From Taudactylus pleione (Eukaryota; Chordata; Amphibia; Anura; Myobatrachidae), in NCBI GenBank assembly GCA_031769625.1, contig JAUIMM010000017.1, forward strand, positions 3,028,501 to 3,092,500: a DNA stretch of 64,000 nucleotides. Direction: 5' to 3'. The notes under the pieces were generated by a model. It did not search any database. It had not been told where the DNA came from and was given only the letters and a program-made list of their open reading frames with translations. Positions 57,362 through 64,000 of this stretch are shown here, piece by piece (positions within the stretch are counted from its first letter, which is position 1; every line of letters starts with the position of its first letter). A program made the position numbers and the translations under genes.

Positions 57362-58347
57362 CAGTGGCGTAACTTCATCCCATGTGCCCGGAGGCAAGAT
57401 CAATGTTGGTGCCCCCCTCCCCCAATTAAAGTTATCCAACCCCCCAGCACCTATACCAGCCCCAGCTGCCGCCACCCCCCTATGCAATTCCCCCAGTAGT
57501 GGTCCCCCTTTGCAATGCCCTCTGTAGAGGTCCCCCTATGCAGTGCCCGCCTATGTAGTGCCCCCCAGTAATGGTTCCCCTACGCGGTACCTCCAGTAGT
57601 TGTCCCCCTATGCAGTGCCCCCAGTTGTAATGCCCTTGTAGTGCCCCCAGTAGTAATGTTTCCTGCAGTGCCCCAGTAGTAATGTCCCTTGAAGTGCCCC
57701 CAGTAGTAAGGGCCCGTGTAGTGCTCCCAATAGTGCCCCCAGTAGTAAGCCCAATGTAATGCCCCCAGTAGTAAGCCCCCTGTAGGGCCCCCAGTAGTAA
57801 GCCCGCTGTAGGCCCCCCAGTAGTAAGCCCCCATAGTGCTCCCAGTAGTAAGCCCCCAGTAGAGCCACCCCAGTAATGCCCCCAGTAGTAAGCCCCCTGT
57901 AGGGCACCCAGTAGTAAGCCCCCATAGTGCCCCCAGTAGTAAGCCCCCTGTAGTAAGCCCCTGTAGTGAGCACCACCCCCAGTAATGCCCCCTGTAGTAA
58001 GCCCCTGTAGTGAGCACCCCCCAGTAGTAAGCACCCCCCAGTAATGCCTCCTGTAGTAAGCGCACGCACACACACACAAATAAAAATAAAAAATAACACT
58101 TACCTTAATCCCCGCTCCAGTGCTGCTGCCTTCCGCACCCAACGCCCGCTCCTCGGAACTATGGGAGTGACGTCATGATGTCATTCCCATAGTGCACTGT
58201 GGGACCCGGAACTCAGGAGTGAGCTCCGGCTGCCGCTGCCGCCGGGGGAGAAGGAGCCAGGCGCCCGCTAGTAACACACTCAGCGGGCGCCCGGCAAATG
58301 GAGGGTGCAGGTGGTGCACCCCCTGCATCCCCGTAGTTACGCCACTG
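57362..58347. mobile_element. Nested element with CAGTGGCGTAAC ends
   Basis: 986 bp with perfect short inverted ends CAGTGGCGTAACT and AGTTACGCCACTG. CAGTGG-type ends suggest hAT, but no matching 8-bp duplication was seen. The centre is a C-rich array, the right part GC-rich. Confidence 0.65.
57480..58060 (+). repeat. C-rich array of CCCAGTAGTAAGCCCCCTGTAG-like units
   Basis: About 25 units of 20-25 bp, similar to the array at 35220-35990. Minus-strand open frames rich in Tyr-Trp-Gly and Leu-Gly-Ala are artefacts of it. Confidence 0.88.
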
Positions 58348-58860
58348 GAGGTGGAGAGCCGATCAGCCGCGCTCCTTCTCCATGTAGCTGCTCAGCAGTG
58401 GCTGGCCTGGATGACAATGGAGCCAGGAGCCCCCTTCAGGGCTGGCGCCCAGCGGCAATTGACTCCATTGTCTCCCGGGAGTTCCGCCACTGCCTGGAGT
58501 CCGACACCCGGCTTACCGCGGGGGGGGTTGTTTAGGGTTCCCAGGGAGGACTTAGGGTTAGGCACCCCCTCGGGAGTTTAAGGTTAGGCTAGGGGAAGGG
58601 AGGGTTAGGCCCCCCCCGGGGGACTTAGGTATAGGCGGCGGGGAAGGGGGGGTTAAGTTTAGGCACTTAGGGGGGGGGATTAGGGTTAGGCACTTGGGGG
58701 GAGGTTAGGGTTAGGCACCCCTAAGGCAGAGTTAGGGTTAGGGGGTAGAATAGGGTAGGAAATACTTACCTTGGGTTGATCAGGGTTTTCACTGCTGCCG
58801 GGATGCCACTGTCGGGATTTGAACTGCCGTCCATGCGGCCGGCAGTGAATCATACTGAAT

Positions 58861-59640
58861 CCGTTACAGAATACATGCACCAGTACATATTTTTTCTTGT
58901 TACAACTTTGAGAGCAACACAGGATACCATATATATATATATATATAGATATATATAAACGTGGCAAAAAGATCAGCGGCACTCAGGAGACTTCTTTATA
59001 AGTGAAGAAAGGTGTCTTTATTTCGACGTTTCGGGGCAACGTGACCCCGTCTTCAGGAACACACACAATACAATTGTCTCCACTTCTGACAGATATTTAA
59101 TATCCATTTGCAGGGTTGTGAGTGGGTGCGTTAAATAAAAATTGCTTTTCACTGCTTTGTCTCCATTATAAATATAGATACTTTTGTTCATAAGAATAAC
59201 AATATTTTACTACTGAACTACCAATGTCACTATTTCTCTGAGTTAAACTGACTTCCCCTGCAAATAGAGTGGTAATTGTTGCAATTCTTCTTGTGTTATT
59301 TGTACACACTATAATAATCCTTGTTATGATTACTCAGGCACCTTAAGGCATGTAGTCTAACATGTCTGTCACTGGATTTAGTTGTATGAAACCACAAGAG
59401 TATAGATTAATTCTGCTGCTTTTACTAAATTGTCTCCTCTGACTCTGTAGAATTGATGCTCATTCCAACATCTCTCTCTAGGCGCTTTAAATAGTAAGCC
59501 TTAAATGCAGCAATGCTTTATATAATACTAGTGTCTCTCCTTTACTCTACTGCAACAATAAGCTACCTGGGTATTATTTGAGTGCTACTGTAGTATATTC
59601 CCCTTTGCCTCCTATGTCCATCACACCCTTGTCTATATGA
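58861..59640. mobile_element. Penelope-type end fragment and flank
   Basis: A TA run at 58928-58960, then GGCACTCAGGAG and a hammerhead-like core on minus. This matches the layout at 22278-22345 with 23004-23040. The remainder is AT-rich with no coding sequence. Confidence 0.4.
59021..59058 (-). ncRNA. Hammerhead-like core, best stem II
   Basis: Minus strand: CCTGAAGA, stem II CGGGG with loop TCACGTTG and CCCCG (five Watson-Crick pairs), then AAACGTCG. CTGAAGA fits CUGANGA. Confidence 0.48.
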
Positions 59641-60359
59641 GCTGTTTTAGCCTGCTTGTGTCTGGGGACTGAAATAAAGGTTTAGGCTTCCTATTTGGGT
59701 GTAAGAGCGGCAGTTACTCACTCCAGCACAGTGCTGCTGCTGCTGCCCTGTCCAATTTGGATCCCAGCCACTGCTCCGCATCCTGAACATGACTGTAGCC
59801 GCTGCCTGCTCCATGACGCCGGCAGTCTCTCCTCCACCATTGGCCTTCAGTCTGAGCCAGCCGCCTCCTCCCACAGAAAACGCCCCAATCAGTGCAGGTC
59901 CCTATGTTCCTCTCTGCCACTGGGACCACTTCCCGTGACACCACCATCCCCTGCAACACCAGCAAGGCAGGGTGAGTACCTCTTGCGCCCGGCAGCTCAT
60001 TGCGGCCCACTGGCTGCCCGGGTCACAGGAGGGCCGGCACTGGAGAGAGGGACCTGCAGACTGGCCGGCAGAGCCGCCGACTGTTATATATACACCAGGC
60101 TACAGAGGCACGCGACTCTTACTTTGGCCGCGAGCCTCTCTGCTTCCCGACTGCAGCGCTCGCACTATCTGCCTCGCGCTGACCCCTACACACTCTGCCT
60201 ATGTTAGGGTGTTTTAGTCAGTGTGGGTTCATGCCATTTCTGGCACCTTCTTTATATGGCTCAAGCCCTTCCTATCTCCTGCCTTTTAACTTTGCCTAAA
60301 ACCAGTCCAATGTATATATAACTGGAATCCGGAGGTGAGAAGAAGGAGTTTATGCAGTG
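59641..60359. other. GC-richer stretch, no gene recognised
   Basis: A 170-codon open frame on plus (59695-60207) shows no domain, has low-complexity Ala/Leu/Pro composition and lacks support. I see no element ends. Confidence 0.35.
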
Positions 60360-61005
60360 GGAGAGATTTATGATTTGGAAGCCAATGATGTGGTGAGTCG
60401 ATGGTGCAGCAAGTATGCCGAAGAAGTGACAAAGGTGCCGATGGTGCGCCAATAGCCGTTAGTAGGTAGGCAGTATGATATGGCTTTGAGAGCCAATGGT
60501 GCGGCAAATGTGCCGATGATGTGGCAAACATGCCAATGGTGCTGCAATAGCCATCAATAGATAGACAGGTAGTATGTTGTGGTATGGAGAGACGATGGTG
60601 TAGCAAATGTGCCGATGATGCGGCTTGTGTGTCAATGGTGCGGCAATAGCCATTAGTAGATAGACAGGTAGTTTGTTGTGGCTTTGAGAGCCAATGGTGC
60701 AGCAAATGTGCCGAAGGTGCAGCAAAAGCCGATGGTGAAGGAGTGAATAATTGGTGCTGCGGCTTGGAGAGGTGTAGGTGCAGCTTGGAAGCCGTAGAGG
60801 AAGCTGGAGAGCTGGTAACAGCATGGAAGCTGTTGGTGCAGCAAATTTGCCGAAGGCACGGCAAAAGCCGATGAAAGTAAAGTTAGAAGTTGGTGCTGCG
60901 GCTTGGAGAGCCGATGGCAGCACGGTGATGTCGGTGCGGCTTGGAAGCCGTAGAAGAAGCTGAAGAGTCAGAGGTGGCACGGAAGCCACGAGGAGGAGCA
61001 GAACA
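60360..61005 (+). repeat. 99-bp tandem repeat with internal GCCGATGGTGCGGC sub-repeats
   Basis: GAGAGMCRATGGTGYRGCAAA recurs at 60488, 60587 and 60686, a period of 99 bp; more diverged sub-repeats extend on both sides. The length is a multiple of three, so a 192-residue minus-strand frame stays open without being a gene. Confidence 0.88.
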
Positions 61006-62014
61006 CTGACCAAGTAGCCAAGCCAATGACATTCACAGACACGCTATAGTCGGTGAGGTGGCAAAAGTCCAATGAGTACAAATAGGAGGCATCACCAATC
61101 ACGCAGCATTGTAGACAACACGTCACTTCCTGAGGCGTGCCGATCGCTTAGTGACAGGAGAAACTGGAGTAACCCCGCCCTGACTGGGTAAACTGCTCGA
61201 AGGATACAAGTCGTGACCTTGACTTGTAACACTAATTCAGTGGGTACCCCTATCAAATCATCCACTTCACTAACATGTCTCTAAATCCTCCTTCCAGTCA
61301 CCATCCTCCACCACACTGACAAATAACACTAAAACTGTGTTAAAATGAAAACAGAACTAACAGACACTAGCACACAATACTCATACATCACTCACACACA
61401 GATAAGACAGGACAAGCAGAAAATACAAGGACAACATGTTGTGAAAATAAATATAAGAAACTAGACATACAAAGTCACAAAAACAAATCAATCCGTAATC
61501 AAATGTAAGTTTCGCTAAACTCCAAACAAATTACACCAGCACACCACTATGCTCTCCTACACCTAGCTCCTTCCAAAGAAAATAATGCAAAATGTATGCT
61601 TATATAGGGTCATGAGGTCAAACTCTTGTGAATTTGAACAACCAATAGCTACAATACTATCAATGCAAACACAGCATGTTATGAAACTCGCTGAAAGATT
61701 GACAAGATTTTGGCGGCTTACAGCAGATGCCAAATATATAGTAGTCGCTATTGAGTTAGGTTGACACCTTCTTACCCCCTGCCTATTACATCCTTTTTGA
61801 TGGAAACTCTGATCATATTACATGTCAACCATAGAATCTTTATTATAAGTGGATAAACATTGTCGCTAAACTGTTTCATAATAAAGACTAATTTAAATTA
61901 CTTGTGTGAATTCACAATGAATATCTTGGTTTTGGTGTCTATGAAGGGGGATTATTTTATTACTAATATTTTAGACCTGTCAAGTCACTAGCTATTGTTC
62001 CCGGTGTCAACTTT
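61006..62014. other. Intergenic, nothing recognised
   Basis: No gene or element ends seen. Confidence 0.45.
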
Positions 62015-62440
62015 TTCATCTCTCTTCCCCCTTCTTTCCATCTTTCTTACCCATCTTCCTCCAATACCTCTCTTCCCCATCTGCCCCTCTTCCTCTTAAT
62101 TCATATCTGTCTCCCACTCTTTCTCCCATCTTTCTCCCCTTCTTCATCTCATCTCTTTCCCTCCTCCTCTTCCTCCAATCTCTCTATCCCTTCTACTCTT
62201 CATGCCATCTCTCTCTCTCTCCTCAACATCCTCCCATCATCTTCTCATCTATATTTCTCTTCCTCCTATCTCTCTCTTCCCCTATTTATCCCATCTATCT
62301 TCCTCTATCTCACTCTCTCTTCTTCTCATATCTCCCTCTTCCTGACTTCTGTCTCCTTCCTCCTTCCATCGCTCTCTCTCTTCTCCCCATATCGCTCACT
62401 CCCATCTCTCTCGCTCTTCCTGCCATCTTTCTCTCTCCTA
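62015..62440 (+). repeat. CT-rich low-complexity tract
   Basis: A polypyrimidine stretch of CTCTCTTCC, CATCTCTC and TCTTCCTCC motifs, about 425 bp, with very few purines. Confidence 0.92.
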
Positions 62441-63388
62441 GCTGGTGTGGAAGTACCATTCTCTCTACTACAAGAAGCATCTTACATTTATTTTTGTGCC
62501 AGGTGTAGAACTATTCTCTATATTGCCTATATCATAATCTGCCTAAATGGCCAATAAGTATAGTGGAAAAAAAAAAATTTTCATAGTCTGCAAATGCTGA
62601 GGCGGAAAAATAGAGGAGACAAGGAATGAAACTAAACAAACTCCATCATTAATCCAGAATGACTGGAGAGAGAAACCTTTAATAATGGGGAGAGAAAGAA
62701 ATGAAATTCTGTTGTTTCTAAGAGCTGGAAGATATCATTAATCAACGCTGCCCGCTGAGCACTGACTTGAAAAGATAGATCAACTGCCACCAGCTAACCT
62801 CTTATTCTTTGTTTTACCAAACAAATATCTTTTGTTCTCCCTGCAGGTTTGAGATATGGACGGGAGATGCTCAATTATTTAAATGAACTTTTATCCTAAT
62901 TTTTTTTTATTTTTCAATATTATTTGTCTAACATAAATATTATGGAATGACTGCAACAAATTCTTGCTTCAGGACTTTACTTTACTTTTTATGATGGTAA
63001 TAAATCTACTTGCAGATCTCACAATTTAGTACAGTACCATATTACTGTACCGTATTTACTGTACCATATTTACTTTCTCCCTATAATACCTTAATCTCTC
63101 AGAGCCTTCCTGAAAATTGAATAGAGATGTGAAAATCCTCTCACAATACTATAGTTTAGGTTCATGACAGTAAAAAACACAAAAATGTGACTTCATTGTT
63201 GGAACACAGTATGTTGTCATAGGTGGTGTGCCCAGGTCCAGGAAAGGCTGAAAATATGAGATAGCAGACAAACCATAGGATTCTGCTTATTGCTTGCACA
63301 GGGCGATAACATCACATTATGTCTAGCATATACACTGTCCTTTTATAAGCACAGACAACTATTGAAGTTAGTGTCAATTTAAGATATA
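62441..63388. other. AT-rich intergenic DNA, nothing recognised
   Basis: No gene seen. A short duplication TACTGTACCGTATTTACTG occurs near 63045-63075. Confidence 0.45.
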
Positions 63389-63585
63389 GGGGTCTATTTA
63401 TCAAGCAGTGAAAAGAGTGGGGAAGTGGACCAGTGTAGAAGTTGCCCATAGCAACCAATCAGCTTTCAAGTAGCATTTATCAAGTACAGCCTATAAAATA
63501 ATAAGTAGGAGCTGATTGGTTGCTATGGGCAAATTCTCCACTGGTTTACTTCTCCACACTTTTCACTGCTTGATAAATAGACCCC
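63389..63585. mobile_element. Palindromic MITE with CCAAT and GTTGCTATGGGCAA motifs
   Basis: 197 bp with inverted ends GGGGTCTATTTATCAAGCAG on both sides. Each arm contains CTGATTGGTTGCTATGGGCA. The flanking trinucleotides do not match. The same motif occurs at 33210-33232. Confidence 0.82.
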
Positions 63586-64000
63586 TCTATCACCACATAG
63601 TATACGTGTGGCTTTGCTACAGACTGCTACAGGCATATTTAGCAATAGTTAAAGGTTACAGTCTGGGAACTGTGTGGCCAACAGCGTTAACATGCTACCC
63701 CATGTGCCTAATATATAATTGTATATGCAGTTGGGATTAGGGCAAGATTGCACTTCAGCCCCAGCTTGCTCCCAGAATACAGCAGCACCATGTGGCGTGT
63801 CATGGTATCTCTTGGATTCAAATTAATCCAGGAGACACGTGTTCTCATAAGCGTACCAGACCAGACTCACACCTCAGTTCCTGAAGGAGCAGCAGCAGCA
63901 GAGGTACCATAGTTACTAATAAATATGGATTTCAAGTGTACTCTGAGACTTGTATTGAAATTAAAAGGGACTAATAAAATAATTATACCAGCCACTTTAC
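63586..64000. other. Window end, nothing recognised
   Basis: No gene or element ends seen. Confidence 0.5.

Larger units (their letters stand above)
57244..58860. mobile_element. Foldback MITE with GGTTAGG-rich part, split by another element
   Basis: The left part (GGAATCCCGACC, GACAGGCGTCGAAATCCC) and right part (GCCGGGATGCCACTGTCGGG) are loosely inverted, with TTAGGGTTAGGCACC repeats at 58548-58745, as at 24465-24835. An element at 57362-58347 interrupts it. Confidence 0.5.

Noticed and set aside
57480..58142. 220-residue minus-strand frame
   Set aside because: Same artefact over the C-rich array at 57480-58060.
59695..60207. 170-residue plus-strand open frame
   Set aside because: Low-complexity composition, no recognised domain, other frames equally open in this GC-rich stretch.

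Overview
This is eukaryotic, very probably vertebrate, nuclear DNA. Every coding segment I can recognise belongs to a transposable element. I see no host exon, functional tRNA, rRNA or bacterial-style operon. DNA transposons dominate (PIF/Harbinger, hAT, Tc1/mariner), with a Penelope-like retroelement, a Ty3/Gypsy gag fragment and many short foldback MITEs. That mix, plus the individual terminal sequences, suggests an anuran amphibian with a large repeat-rich genome. This is inference from repeat style, not from a host gene.

Layout. 1-4459: right part of a two-gene Harbinger element (decayed transposase on minus, Myb/SANT-like protein on plus, 48-bp repeat array between them). About 5400-9271: Ty3/Gypsy LTR and gag-protease remnant cut by three MITEs. 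About 9640-12190: Penelope-like element on minus, its RT frame split by a 711-bp hAT element. 12200-14432: a second Penelope end and two inverted copies of a hairpin-rich MITE. 15956-24443: three non-autonomous hAT elements with perfect 8-bp target duplications and one more Harbinger MITE. 26355-28130: Penelope end carrying another hAT insertion. 28340-32410: a complete second Harbinger element flanked by TTA, followed by two more Harbinger-type MITEs. 34526-36417: hAT with a C-rich array. 37863-41352: four MITEs. 41680-47828: ZBED/hAT transposase remnants in two halves. 47835-51035: arrays and an inverted repeat with a tRNA-like promoter. 52801-54419: almost complete Tc1 element. 54439-64000: MITEs, arrays and low-complexity DNA.

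Three things stand out. First, in the Harbinger element at 28340-32410 the two genes are interlocked: the intron of each opposite-strand gene holds the complete terminal exon, with poly(A) signal, of the other, so the pre-mRNAs overlap but the mature mRNAs hardly do. Second, MITEs of one Harbinger family are built from about a dozen consecutive hairpins, and stem sequences differ between copies while pairing is kept; at least two unrelated elements here show the same build. Third, six Penelope-type ends carry a recurring hammerhead-like core (YTGANRA, stem-loop, GAAAC).

The elements act in families. The Harbinger element at 1-4459 and at least seven short elements share the end GGGCCTGATTCAG and make 3-bp duplications. 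The ZBED/hAT remnant at 41680-47828 shares ends and subterminal sequence with the elements at 15956, 23367 and 34526. Coordinates of exons, target duplications and hairpins were read by eye; homology calls rest on recognised motifs and no search was run.
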